Assembly (NCBI RefSeq): GCF_003863335.1
Contig: NZ_RRAZ01000008.1
Coordinates: 62,001-126,000, forward strand
Source of the DNA: Falsigemmobacter faecalis
GTDB taxonomy: Bacteria; Pseudomonadota; Alphaproteobacteria; Rhodobacterales; Rhodobacteraceae
Length of the DNA stretch: 64,000 nucleotides
Reading direction: 5' to 3'
The position numbers were made by a program, and so were the translations under genes. A model generated the notes under the pieces. That model was not told where the DNA came from and ran no database searches. It worked only from the letters and a program-made list of their open reading frames with translations. Below are positions 46,660 through 55,575 of the stretch, piece by piece. Positions within the stretch are counted from its first letter, which is position 1. Each line of letters begins with the position of its first letter.

Positions 46660-47303
46660 CCGGTCCAGCGCTGCCGCGCGTGGTCTACGCCCGCGTGAAT
46701 GGGATGGCGCAGGAGGCTGACCGCTTTGTCGGTGTTCCGGGCCAGGGCCGCGTCGCAAAGCGCGCGGTGCCCGGCCCGGAAGGCAGGCGCGATCATCTGA
46801 TCGCGCAGCTATTTGTCAAAAACCCCGGCAGGGGTCTGCATCATCACCGCAGAGCCGCAGGCCGAAATCAACTCCTGGTGGAACCGCCCGCCCGCCTCAC
46901 GCCAGAGGCTGATATCGCTGCGGTGCCCGGCCTCAAGCCGCTCTTCGTGGCTGTCGAGCCGGTGATGCGCGGCGATCACCCGGGTTTTCCACTCCAGGGT
47001 TCCACGCGAGAAACTGCGCGCAAGCGCATGTTCTTCCGGCAAAAATCTCAGACCTGCAATCTCATGCAGCCCCTCGGCTGAGATCGGGGCCACCTGAAAA
47101 CCACGCTGCCCCTCGGTCCGCACGAAACCGTCGCTCGCCAGTCGCGACAGCACCTCACGCAGGGTACTGGCGGCCACGCCACAGCTTTCGCGCAACTGCT
47201 CCAGGCGCAGCTTTGCGCCGGGCGCCAGACGGCCCTGAATGATATCGCCGCGCAGAGGGTGATAAAGCCCCTCGCCCACTCCGGGGCGGCGCGGATCGCT
47301 CAT
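46660..47303 (-). pseudogene. GntR-family (FCD) regulator, nonsense and frameshift
   Basis: The open part (47303 down to 46809, 164 residues) has a winged helix LRESCGVAASTLREVLSRL and half of an FCD domain with GRFHQELISACGS. It stops at a TAG after GVFDK, where its neighbour has DRFLRYQML. Reading on gives LRDQMIAPAFRAGHRAL in the same frame, then a one-base shift to CDAALARNTDKAVSLLRH, so the full domain was once present. The truncated protein might still bind DNA, but is probably inactive. Confidence 0.75.
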
Positions 47304-48055
47304 GGCAGGGGTCCTTCAGACTGCAGGAGCAGGCCATGGACCAGGGTATACTCAATGCAGGCCGGGATATGACGGGTCAGAATCTTCTGCGCCGCCGCGA
47401 CATCCCGCGCAAGGGCGGCCTGCAACCGCGCATCATGTTCGGCCGCGGCCACCGCGCCGCGAAACATTACCAGAAGCATCTGATAGCGCAGGAAGCGATC
47501 AAAGATCCGCGCGTGAACGCCCGGAAGTTCCGCTGAATCGCAGGCCAGGATCAGCGCCACATGAAAGTCGCGGCCACCGCGCTTCCAGGCGGCGGTGGCC
47601 TCGTGGTCCCCGGCCAGCATCCGCGCCTTCATACGGGTGAGTTTGTGAGGCGCCGCGACCACCCGCGCTTCCCGGTCCGGATCGCCCTGCGCAAAGGACA
47701 GGGCCGCGGCATGGCACTCCGGCAGGATCCGCATCTCTGCAATATCGCGCAGTTCCGTGGCGGAGATCCGCGCCACCTCAAGGCCCTTTTGCGGCTCAAA
47801 ACGGATCAGCCCCTCAGAGGTCAGCCGCCCCAGGACTTCGCGCAGGGTGGTGACAGAGATCTCATACTCCTCGCGCAGCCGCTCCAGCCGGAGGCGCAGC
47901 CCCGGTGCCAGACCACCAAAGAGAATGTTACCGCGCAGCCGGCCACAGATCTGCTCACCCGCGGATTGGGCCGCCTGCCGGACAGAGGTTATAAGGGGCC
48001 TCCCCAGGGGGTATTTCACCCGCAGCGGCCCTGCCGCGCAAGCGCCAGGCATCAT
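47300..48055 (-). CDS. GntR-family regulator, FCD type
   Basis: Intact paralogue of the preceding regulator, 251 residues. Winged helix LRLERLREEYEISVTTLREV; FCD domain with RDFHVALILACDS and RHIPACIEYTLVHGLLL. Its stop overlaps the start of the broken GntR gene (ATGA), so they form a tandem pair. ATG 48055 is the likely start, with a second ATG next to it; the frame extends upstream into the divergent TRAP relic. It would have controlled that TRAP locus. Confidence 0.82.
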   Translation of the reverse strand: MMPGACAAGPLRVKYPLGRPLITSVRQAAQSAGEQICGRLRGNILFGGLAPGLRLRLERLREEYEISVTTLREVLGRLTSEGLIRFEPQKGLEVARISATELRDIAEMRILPECHAAALSFAQGDPDREARVVAAPHKLTRMKARMLAGDHEATAAWKRGGRDFHVALILACDSAELPGVHARIFDRFLRYQMLLVMFRGAVAAAEHDARLQAALARDVAAAQKILTRHIPACIEYTLVHGLLLQSEGPLP

Positions 48056-48130
48056 CGTGTCATTTGAAAAATATCTGTTGAAACAAAGACCCCCGGTTGA
48101 TTGGAAAATGTTCCGATGCAAAGCGCAGCC

Positions 48131-49119
48131 ATGACCAGGGCCGCCGGGGAGGGCAGTAAGAAGAGCAGACTGACGCGGCGGGGTTTCACCCTCCCTGGGC
48201 GCGGCTGCGCTTGCCACGCCGCTCCTCGCCCGTATGGGGCAGGCACAGACCACGCAGAAGATCCGCTTTTCCGCGGTTTTCTCTGAGCAGGATATCCGCG
48301 CCCGTATGATGGCGCAGTTTGCAAAGGCCATTGGCAAAGACTTCACTTATGAAGGTTTTTATGGCGGCGTGCTGTTTAAACAGGACACCGGGCTGGTGGC
48401 GCTTCAGCGCGGTCACCTTGAGATGTCCAACATCGCGCCGCAGGAGATGCCCAACCAGGCCCCGGCCTGGTCGGCGCTGACCTCGGGCTGTCTCTTCCGC
48501 GATTTCGCGCATCTGACGACCTTTTTGCCTCCGATCTCGGGGCCGGGATGAAGGAGATGGCCGAAAAGCAGCTGGGCATCAAACTCCTCGGGCCGACCTT
48601 CTATGGCACCCGTCAGCTCGGTCTGAGCATCACCAAAAAGATCAATACCCCTGCCGATCTGGCCGGGGGGAAGCTGCGGATGCCCGGCGGCGCGGCCTGG
48701 CAGTTCCCCGGCTCGGCGCCTGGCGCGACCCCGACGCCCATGGCCTGTGCGGAGGTCTGTACCGGCCTTCAGACCGGCGCGATCGACGATCAGGACAACC
48801 CGCTGCCGAATGTCGAAAATATGAAGTTCTATGAGGTGATGAAGCAGATCATCATGACCTCACATCTGGTGGCCTTTGATCTGCCGGCCGTCTCGGGAAA
48901 GTCTGGCAGGGCTTCTCAGACGCGCAGAAAGCCGGGTTCCGGAAAGCCGCGGATAACAAGCATGAGGCCGGGCTGGCGAAAAGCTTCTCCGGGAAAGGGA
49001 TCGACGTCTATACCCCCGATCTCGACGCCTTGCGCAGCCATGTGCAGAAAGCCTGTCTCCAGTCCGCCCTGGCGAAAGACTGGCCCCGGGGCCTGGTTGA
49101 GCGCATCTCCGCGCTGTGA
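48131..49119 (+). pseudogene. TRAP solute-binding protein (DctP), frameshifted
   Basis: A broken periplasmic receptor. The start MTRAAGEGSKKSRLTRRGFT shows a twin-arginine-like signal; a frame change near 48205 leads to LARMGQAQTTQKIRFSAVFS. Another near 48525 separates FAHLTTF from GMKEMAEKQLGIKLLGPTFY, and a third near 48895 leads to VWQGFSDAQKAGFRKAADNK and the C-terminus ALAKDWPRGLVERISAL. At least three indels, so no transporter function. Confidence 0.82.
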
Positions 49120-49176
49120 TCCCGGCGGCCGCGCGCCCCCGTTTCGCGGCGCGCGATCCGGTCCGGCGGGGGGGGC

Positions 49177-49687
49177 ATGCCTTATCAAAAGCCTGCGGCC
49201 TGGCTTGCGCGCCGGGCTGAGGATGTGGTGGTGGCGTTGCTGTCGGCCATGTGCGTCGTCGTTCTGGTGCAGATCGTCTCGCGCTATCTGCTGAACTGGC
49301 CGATTGGCCGGACCCATGAGGTCAGCGTGATCCTGTGGATCTGGCTGAGGCTCTTTGGCTCGGCCTTTGTGATCCGCGATGTCGGGGAGATGCGCTTTGA
49401 TCTGATCTATGGCGCGGTAGGCGACAGAACGCGGCGGCGCATGGCGCTGGTCACCTCGGCGGTGGCGGTGGCGGTGGTGGTTCTGGTGCTGTCGATGCCG
49501 GGATTACGTCACCTTCATGAAGGTGGAGAAAACCGCCTGTCTGCGGCTGCGGTTTGACTGGCTCTGGTCGATCTATGTGATCTTTGCCGCTGCGCTGATC
49601 GTGCGGCACCTCTGGATCGGATTTCGCGCGATCTATGGCAAAGCGCCCGAGGCCTTTGACCCCACCAAAGCGAGCTCCGGCGTATGA
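49177..49687 (+). pseudogene. TRAP small permease (DctQ), frameshifted
   Basis: The first 105 or so residues, from MPYQKPAAWLARRAEDVVVA to VVVLVLSMPG, include the first helices of a DctQ. A frameshift near 49500 moves the reading to YVTFMKVEKTACLRLRFDWL and WIGFRAIYGKAPEAFDPTKA. The true stop overlaps the dctM start at 49684. Confidence 0.82.
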
Positions 49688-50972
49688 ATCTCTCCAGCCC
49701 CTTCGCGCTGACGATCTATGCGCTGACCGCGCTGGCGCTGCCTGGCATGTCCATCGGGCTGTCGAGGATCCTGGCCTCTGTCGGCTATCTCAGGATGACC
49801 GGCATGGATATGGGCACGGCCGCCGAGCCGTTTCTGAACGGGATGTATTCGAATGACATCATCCTGGCGGTGCCGCTGTTCATCTTTGCGGCGGAAATCA
49901 TGAACTCCGGCGCGATGACCGAGCGGCTTTTGCGCTTTTGCAATGTCATTGTGGGGCATCTGCGCGGCGGCCTCGCGCAGGTCAATGTGCTGCAAAGCCT
50001 GATCTTTGCGGGGATGTCGGGCTCAGCCATCGCCGATGCCGCGGGCTTGGGGCGGATGATGCAGGCCATGATGGCCCGCGGGAACCGCTATACCCCGAGC
50101 TATGCGGCCGCACTATCGGCCGTGACCTCGGTGATCGGGCCGATCCTGCCGCCTTCGATCCCGATGGTGGTCTATGCGCCCGTCTCGTATGCCTCGATTG
50201 GCTCTCTCTTTCTGGCTGGTGTGGTGCCGGGGCTGATCATGGCCGCCATGCAGATGGCCCAGGTCGCCTGAGATGCCAGGCGGCACAACTTCCCCGTCGA
50301 GGCGCGCGTGCCTTTGCGCGAAATCCCCGGTGTCACCTGGGCGGCCTTTCCGACACTTCTGATGCCGGTCATCCTGCCGGGCTGCATCTGCAGCGGGATC
50401 ACCCCTCCGACCGAGGCTGCCGCCTATGCGGTGCGGGTCTCGGTGCTGATCTGCCGCAGCCTGACCTGGCGCGAGGGCTATAACGCGGTGCTGATCCCGG
50501 CGGCACTTCGGCCTCGATCGGGAGGATGGTCGGGGGGGCGCTGGTCTTTAACTATGTCGTCACCATCGGGACTATTCCCGAGACCCTGCGCGCGGTTCTG
50601 CAGGGCCGGGCGCTGACAGCTTTGCAGTTTCTGCTGCTGGTCAATGTGATCGTGCTGGTCTCTGGCTGCGTGCCGGAGGGGATGGCGGTTTTGCTGATCA
50701 TCGTGCCGGTCTTTATCCCTGCCGCCCAGGCGCCTGGGATTGATCTGGTGCATTTTGGTGTCATGGTCGTCGTCAGTATCCTGCCGGGTCTGGTGACGCC
50801 GCCCTATGGCATCCTTTTGTTTAACATGACGAATATTACGGGCACGCCGATGAAATATCTCATCCGCGACGGCCTGCCCTTCCTTGGGTGGATGGTCCTT
50901 TGCCTTGCCCTTATCACCTGTTTCCCGGATCTGGTCCTCTGGCTGCCGCGCCTTGCGGGCTATGGCGGCTGA
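49684..50972 (+). pseudogene. TRAP large permease (DctM), frameshifted
   Basis: Three consecutive frames together give a DctM. MNLSSPFALTIYALTALALP to GLIMAAMQMAQVA ends at a TGA at 50269; RRHNFPVEARVPLREIPGVT follows in the same frame after the stop; a further shift near 50510 opens the last part, MVGGALVFNYVVTIGTIPET to LPRLAGYGG. The sodium-site helices AGMSGSAIADAAGL and GPILPPSIPMVVY are preserved, so decay looks recent. Confidence 0.82.
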
Positions 50973-51407
50973 GCGGAGTGAGAGACTTTATATTCTGAAC
51001 GGCCCCAACCTGAACCGCCCTGGCAAACGCGAGCCCGAGATCTGCGGCCATGCCACCCTGGCCGAGATTGAGACCTGGTGCCGCGATGCCGCCGGAGAGA
51101 CCCCGGTTGAATTCCGGCAAAGCAATTACGAAGGCCAGATCGTCGCCTGGATCCATGAGGCCATCGACAGCGGCGCGACGGCCATTTTGATCAATCCGGC
51201 AGGCCTGACCTTCACCTCCGTCCCGATCATGGATGCGCTGAAGATGTTCCCCGGGCCGATCATTGAGGTTCACTTCTCCAACCTCCACCCGCGCAGGGCC
51301 GTCTATCCCAAATCCCTGATGTCTCCGGTTGTGACGGCTGTCATGGCGGGGCTTGGGCCGGCGGTTATATCCATGCCGTGCGCGCGCTGACCGGGATGAT
51401 TGGCTGA
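50962..51407 (+). pseudogene. aroQ: Type II 3-dehydroquinate dehydratase, catalytic Tyr lost and C-terminus frameshifted
   Basis: Type II dehydroquinase, about 148 residues when repaired. ILNGPNLNRPGKREPEICG is the active-site loop; the catalytic tyrosine of the REPEIYG motif is Cys here (TGC), and the usual NLNxLG is NLNRPG. EVHFSNLHPRRAVYPKS corresponds to the substrate-binding histidine region. A missing base near 51356 changes the last 17 residues from AGGYIHAVRALTGMIG to PAVISMPCAR. It probably has no dehydratase activity. It overlaps the dctM end and precedes aroE, hinting that the TRAP system once imported quinate or shikimate-like acids. Confidence 0.75.
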
Positions 51408-51410
51408 GCC

Positions 51411-52230
51411 ATGCGGAAGATCGCGTTGATCGGGGCGGGGATCACAGGTTCGCGCAGCCCGGCGCTGCATATGGCAGAGGCGCGCGCCCAGGGCTTCGGC
51501 CTCGATGATGCGCTGATTGATCTGCAGGCGCGGGGGCTGACCGCCGCCGCCCTGCCAAATCTTCTGGCCGAGGCGGAGGCTGCCGGACTGGCCGGGGTGA
51601 ATATCACTCCTCCCTGCAAGCAGCAGGTTCCGGCGCATCTCCCCCGATGCCCGCGCCCTGGGTGCGGTCAACACGGAGGTCTTTCGGGACGGCAGACGCA
51701 TCGGGCATAACTCCGACGGGTCCGGTTTTTATGAAAGCTTCCGTCGCGGCCTTCCCGGGGCATCTCTGACAGAGGTGCTGCAACCGGGCGCGGGCGGCGC
51801 GGGGGCTGCCGTAGCGCAGGCCTGTCCCGCCCTCGGTGTGGGGCGGCTTTATCTGCCGGATGCGGCCCCGGGACGCGCGGCGCAACTGGCGCAGGATCTC
51901 AACACCCGCGCCGGGCGCCCTTTCGCGCAAGCCATTGGCCATGCTGCCGAGGTCACCCGCCGGATCAGCGGTTTGATCAACGCGACCCCCATGGGCATGG
52001 CTGACCACCAGGGCACAGCCCCTGATCCTGCGCTCCTTGATCCACGGCACCGGGTGGCAGAAATCGTCTGTTTTCCGCTGGAGACCGAGTTGCTGCGCCT
52101 TGCCCGTGCGCCTGGCTGCCGCAGGCTGGATGGTGGCGGCATGGCAGTCTTTCAGGCAGCCCGGGCGTCTGAGCTGTTCACCGGACGCAGGGCCGATCGC
52201 GCCCGGATGCTTGCGCATGTCGCCACTATG
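51411..52230 (+). pseudogene. aroE: Shikimate dehydrogenase-like, frameshifted
   Basis: An AroE homologue in two frames. The first, MRKIALIGAGITGSRSPALH, reaches GVNITPPCKQQV, in which the catalytic lysine is kept. A frameshift near 51635 leads to ALGAVNTEVFRDG, HNSDGSGFYESF, the NADP-site GAGGAGAAVAQA, INATPMGM and GGGMAVFQAARASELFTG. The normal stop is not found and the second frame runs on to 52368. Not functional as read. Confidence 0.8.
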
Positions 52231-52366
52231 CCCCCCCCCTGCCCGCCGATCCACACTGTCTTGGCCAGGGGCATCTTTGTGGACAGGCGGGTTGCCCGCG
52301 CTCCGATCGGTTTCATCTCAATTGAAATTATTGCGCCGGATGTTCGCAGCTGCGGTTTCACAGCCT

Positions 52367-52413
52367 GAGAGGCAGGGGGACGGCGTTTCCCCCTCTGGCA
52401 GCCTCTCACATTT
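52367..52413. terminator. Two-tier hairpin, probable terminator
   Basis: Outer arms GAGAGGC / GCCTCTC and inner arms GGGGGA / TCCCCC, followed by ACATTTT on the plus strand. It lies after the decayed aroE gene. Confidence 0.55.
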
Positions 52414-52761
52414 TCCCTCAGCGAGCGCGGAGATCCGGGCAGCAAGACTGAAGCCCTGCCCGCAATCGGATCAATGGCAGGCCCAAAGGCGGGCAGCCCG
52501 AAGGTCCCTCCGCCATTGATCCATTGAGTACTCGCTGAGTTGCGCCCTGCGCTCGGGACTGAAGCGGATCAGAAGGCGATCCGCCAGATGCCTGCACCCA
52601 ATACCTGAGCGCCCCGATGGGCCAGCTGTCACTTTTGACGTCCCGCATGGCGGGGGCGGTCGCTCAGCGCAGAGCGCCATATCAAAACTGCCGGCTGCAC
52701 TCCGGGCGTGCAGGATTAGGCGTCCCGGCACCCGTGCCAGGTCTGGAAGAGGCGCGGGGCG
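52414..52761. other. Intergenic region without recognised gene
   Basis: About 350 bases between the decayed TRAP/aro locus and the end of the exported-protein operon. The open frames show no known family. Confidence 0.4.
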
Positions 52762-53913
52762 TTACTGCGCGCGCTCAAGCTCAAGGCTGTCGCCACTGTC
52801 ATTGCCCAGCCAGATCCCGGGGTCGTTGAACTTCACCTGGGTCATGCTTTGCAACAGCATCAAAAGCTGCTGCTCTGCGCCGAGTTCGGGACAGGCGCGG
52901 CGGGTCGCGCCAAGGCTGCTGATCGTGATCTCTCCAGGCGCGGGCAATTGGTAATCGCCCTTGTAGAAATTGCACTGCGCTTCGCCGCCGATGCTGCCAC
53001 CGGCTCTGAAATCGACCGTCACCCCTGGGGTCACCGGCTGATTTCGCATCAATGTGACCTGCCAAACACCGCTCAGATCCTCGGGCTTCGGGAAGCCGGC
53101 ACCCACGGGGCCGCGGGGATCGGCCAGCACCAGATCCGCGCCACGGCCAAACCACTGCCCCCCATCCGCCGCCCAATGCGCCGCAATCACCCGCCCGTCC
53201 GCAAGCGAGATCGCAATCGCTGCCCTGTCCTCCAAAGCCGGGTTTGCGTGCTGCCCGGTCCCCACCAGCCAGCCGTCTGCGACCACCATGCCCTCAGGGG
53301 CATCGGCCTCAATCGCGGCGGCAAGCCAGCCGAGGCTGTCGCCCGGCAGGATCGCGAGGAACCTCTCACGCGTCTCAGCGGCGGTCAGCACCGCTCGGGG
53401 CGACTGGCCCGCAAGCGAGGCGGGGTCAGAGAGATCAATCCCGAGAGCCAGGGGGCCCGCATCGCTCACCGTCACGCGCTCGCCGGACAGGGCAAAGCGG
53501 ATCTGGTTCACCTCCTGGCCCATGCCGGGCTGCTCAATCGCCAGACCTGCGGGATCGGGCTGATAGGACATGGAGCAGGTGCCGAAACTCTCGGTCATGC
53601 GGATCTGCGGCCCGCCGGTCTGCAGCCAGGCGAACTGCACAGGGCAGCGCGCCGTGGTTGTCGCGATCTTCAGCAAAAGATTGCTGCCATCCGGATTGCG
53701 CATGACCGGGTCGGGCGGAAACACCCCCTCCACCTCCAGCGACTGGCCGGAGGTGGTGTCGATATAAAAAACACCCGGCTGATCTGAGGGGCTGCGAAAG
53801 ATCACCTCATGCCGGCCCATCACCACCGGATGGGTCTGCGCCTGGGCCTGCACCAGCGCGGGTAAAACGAGCAGCGGCAGCGCAAGGGCCGCAGAAACTG
53901 ACAGGATTTTCAT
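52762..53913 (-). CDS. Exported META-domain protein
   Basis: A 383-residue secreted protein. The signal peptide ends near LVLPALVQAQA. The C-terminal 100 residues, from about 275, form a META (HslJ-like) domain: LSGVWQVTLMRNQPVTPGVT, then GGSIGGEAQCNFYKGDYQLP, ISSLGATRRACPELGAEQQL and MLLQSMTQVKFND. The first 270 residues include an unrecognised beta-rich region (VFYIDTTSGQSLEVEG). Last gene of a five-gene operon of exported proteins. META domains are found in heat-shock, motility and antibiotic-tolerance proteins; no function is assigned here. Confidence 0.8.
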   Translation of the reverse strand: MKILSVSAALALPLLVLPALVQAQAQTHPVVMGRHEVIFRSPSDQPGVFYIDTTSGQSLEVEGVFPPDPVMRNPDGSNLLLKIATTTARCPVQFAWLQTGGPQIRMTESFGTCSMSYQPDPAGLAIEQPGMGQEVNQIRFALSGERVTVSDAGPLALGIDLSDPASLAGQSPRAVLTAAETRERFLAILPGDSLGWLAAAIEADAPEGMVVADGWLVGTGQHANPALEDRAAIAISLADGRVIAAHWAADGGQWFGRGADLVLADPRGPVGAGFPKPEDLSGVWQVTLMRNQPVTPGVTVDFRAGGSIGGEAQCNFYKGDYQLPAPGEITISSLGATRRACPELGAEQQLLMLLQSMTQVKFNDPGIWLGNDSGDSLELERAQ

Positions 53914-53941
53914 CTCTCTCTCTCCGGTCTGATGTCAGGTG

Positions 53942-54358
53942 TCAGCCGCCGGCCACGGCGAGAACCAGGCGGCGGCCGTCAGCGGCAAAAAAGCCAAGCC
54001 CCTCGGGAGTGGTATCGACCCGAACAACCCCCGCGATGGCCTTCAGAAAAACCTCTTCCTGCGCCGCCTCAGCACAGGTCGCGCGGTCGGGCGCGGCCCA
54101 GGGGCTGGAAATCTGATAGTCCGGCAGCGTGGCAAGGCTGGCGGCGGCGTTCCATTCGCCCTCACAATGCAGGGTTCCGCTGATCATCTCATCGCTGAAG
54201 CGCAGCGTGGGAAGGCTCCCCGGCTCTGCACTGATGCCTTCATATTCCGTCACAAACCAGGTCAGCTCAAAAAGATCCCGGCTCAGCGGCACGGCCTGCT
54301 GCGCGGCCAGCGGCAGAGCGGTCAGCAGGCTGAGAGCGGTGGCGGCAATGTATTTCAT
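53942..54358 (-). CDS. Small exported META/HslJ-like protein
   Basis: A 138-residue secreted protein with signal MKYIAATALSLLTALPLAA. LFELTWFVTEYEGISAEPG, then LRFSDEMISGTLHCEGEWNA and DRATCAEAAQEEVFLKAIAG follow the META-domain order: a tryptophan early, a cysteine in the middle and a TCxxxxxxEEE-like block. Second META protein of the operon, 28 bases ahead of the other and 4 bases after the previous gene. Function unknown. Confidence 0.65.
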   Translation of the reverse strand: MKYIAATALSLLTALPLAAQQAVPLSRDLFELTWFVTEYEGISAEPGSLPTLRFSDEMISGTLHCEGEWNAAASLATLPDYQISSPWAAPDRATCAEAAQEEVFLKAIAGVVRVDTTPEGLGFFAADGRRLVLAVAGG

Positions 54359-54362
54359 GGTC

Positions 54363-55571
54363 TTACTCTTTCGGAAAACGCCGGGCGAAATCAGCGGGAA
54401 AAGCGGCGTCAGACTGCAGACCTTTATGGGTCAGGCAATACTGCCCCCGATCCGCACCGACGGGGATCAGGACCTGCGACTGCGGGCAGCTGCCGCTCAG
54501 CGGGTCTTCGGGCTCAGCGGTGGTGTAAACGCGGTTGCCGCGACGGCTTTCGAGCCAGCGGGTGGTGCAAAGCGAGGCATCGACGCAATTGCCGGTGGCG
54601 AAGAAATGCAGATCGCAGTTCCCCTCCTCACAGCGCCCGCCGTCCGAGATGCGCAGCAGCACGATGTCATTGCCGCTGAACATCTCATTATAAATCCAGC
54701 CCAGTTCATACCGGGGCGCTTTGAGGGCGGTGGCATTGCGGGTCTGCGTTTCGGGCGAGACATAGCGGCGCAGCTCCGCTTCGGTGGCCGGGCGCATCCA
54801 GACTTCCCGCACCTCGGTGCCGCCGCGGCGCGGCAGCAGATGGCGCTCAAGATACTGGTCGCAGTCGGGCATCGGGCTGTCCATCAGATAGCGCCCGCTG
54901 AGCGGGTTCCACACGATGCTGCGGCGGAAGGTGCAGTCCTGATCCATCCCCATCGGAGACGAGCCGATCAGCGCGCCGCCGCCCCAGCCATATTCGCGCG
55001 AGGCACCGCCTGGGGTCATGACGGCTGCGGTGCTGTAGGTCAGGACCGGATAGCCCTCGGTTTCGGCGCTGGCAAAGTCAAAGCGGGTGTTGAACTCATA
55101 TTCCGCCCTGCAGTCGGGCCGCTTGTCCTGCGGCCAGTTGCGGCAGTCATACTCCGTATTCACCAGGCCATGGACCGGGAAATCGAACACCGGGCCCACA
55201 ATGGAGCCGTCGGTCAGATTGACATCCCACAACAGCAGATCGCGGCGGCGGAAGCGGCCATAGTCCATCCCCTCATCCCGGGCGATGATCACCCCGGCCA
55301 GCAGATGCCCGGGCGACAGTTCAATCAGCGAGGCATCTGGCTCTGCCGTTTCACCCGGGCGCAGCGGCAGGCCGGTGATCTTTACGCTTTGGCCCTTATA
55401 GCTGAGTTCAAGCGTGTCCGCCCCGATCAGCGCGCTGCAATAGCTGCGGTCGGCGGTGCAAAGCGGGGCCTTCGGGCCGTCAGAGCCCAGCGGCAACAGG
55501 CGCGGCGCGGCTGCTGCCATCGGCGAGGCGGCCAGAACTGCGAGCGTCACACTCAGAAGCGATTTCAGCAT
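54363..55571 (-). CDS. Exported protein of unknown function, cysteine-containing
   Basis: A 402-residue secreted protein with signal MLKSLLSVTLAVLAASPMAA. I do not recognise the family. It contains several paired cysteines (CTADRSYCSAL, CRNWPQDKRPDC, CEEGNCDLHFFATGNC, SCPQSQ), consistent with disulfides in the periplasm. Central segments such as LLLWDVNLTDGSIVGPVFDF and RRSIVWNPLSGRYLMDSP suggest a beta-propeller-like fold, which is a guess. ATG 55571 has GGAGTAAGATC just upstream; the open frame extends further but without a signal peptide. It lies between the metallopeptidase fusion and the small META protein, four bases from each. Confidence 0.6.
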   Translation of the reverse strand: MLKSLLSVTLAVLAASPMAAAAPRLLPLGSDGPKAPLCTADRSYCSALIGADTLELSYKGQSVKITGLPLRPGETAEPDASLIELSPGHLLAGVIIARDEGMDYGRFRRRDLLLWDVNLTDGSIVGPVFDFPVHGLVNTEYDCRNWPQDKRPDCRAEYEFNTRFDFASAETEGYPVLTYSTAAVMTPGGASREYGWGGGALIGSSPMGMDQDCTFRRSIVWNPLSGRYLMDSPMPDCDQYLERHLLPRRGGTEVREVWMRPATEAELRRYVSPETQTRNATALKAPRYELGWIYNEMFSGNDIVLLRISDGGRCEEGNCDLHFFATGNCVDASLCTTRWLESRRGNRVYTTAEPEDPLSGSCPQSQVLIPVGADRGQYCLTHKGLQSDAAFPADFARRFPKE

Positions 55572-55575
55572 GATC

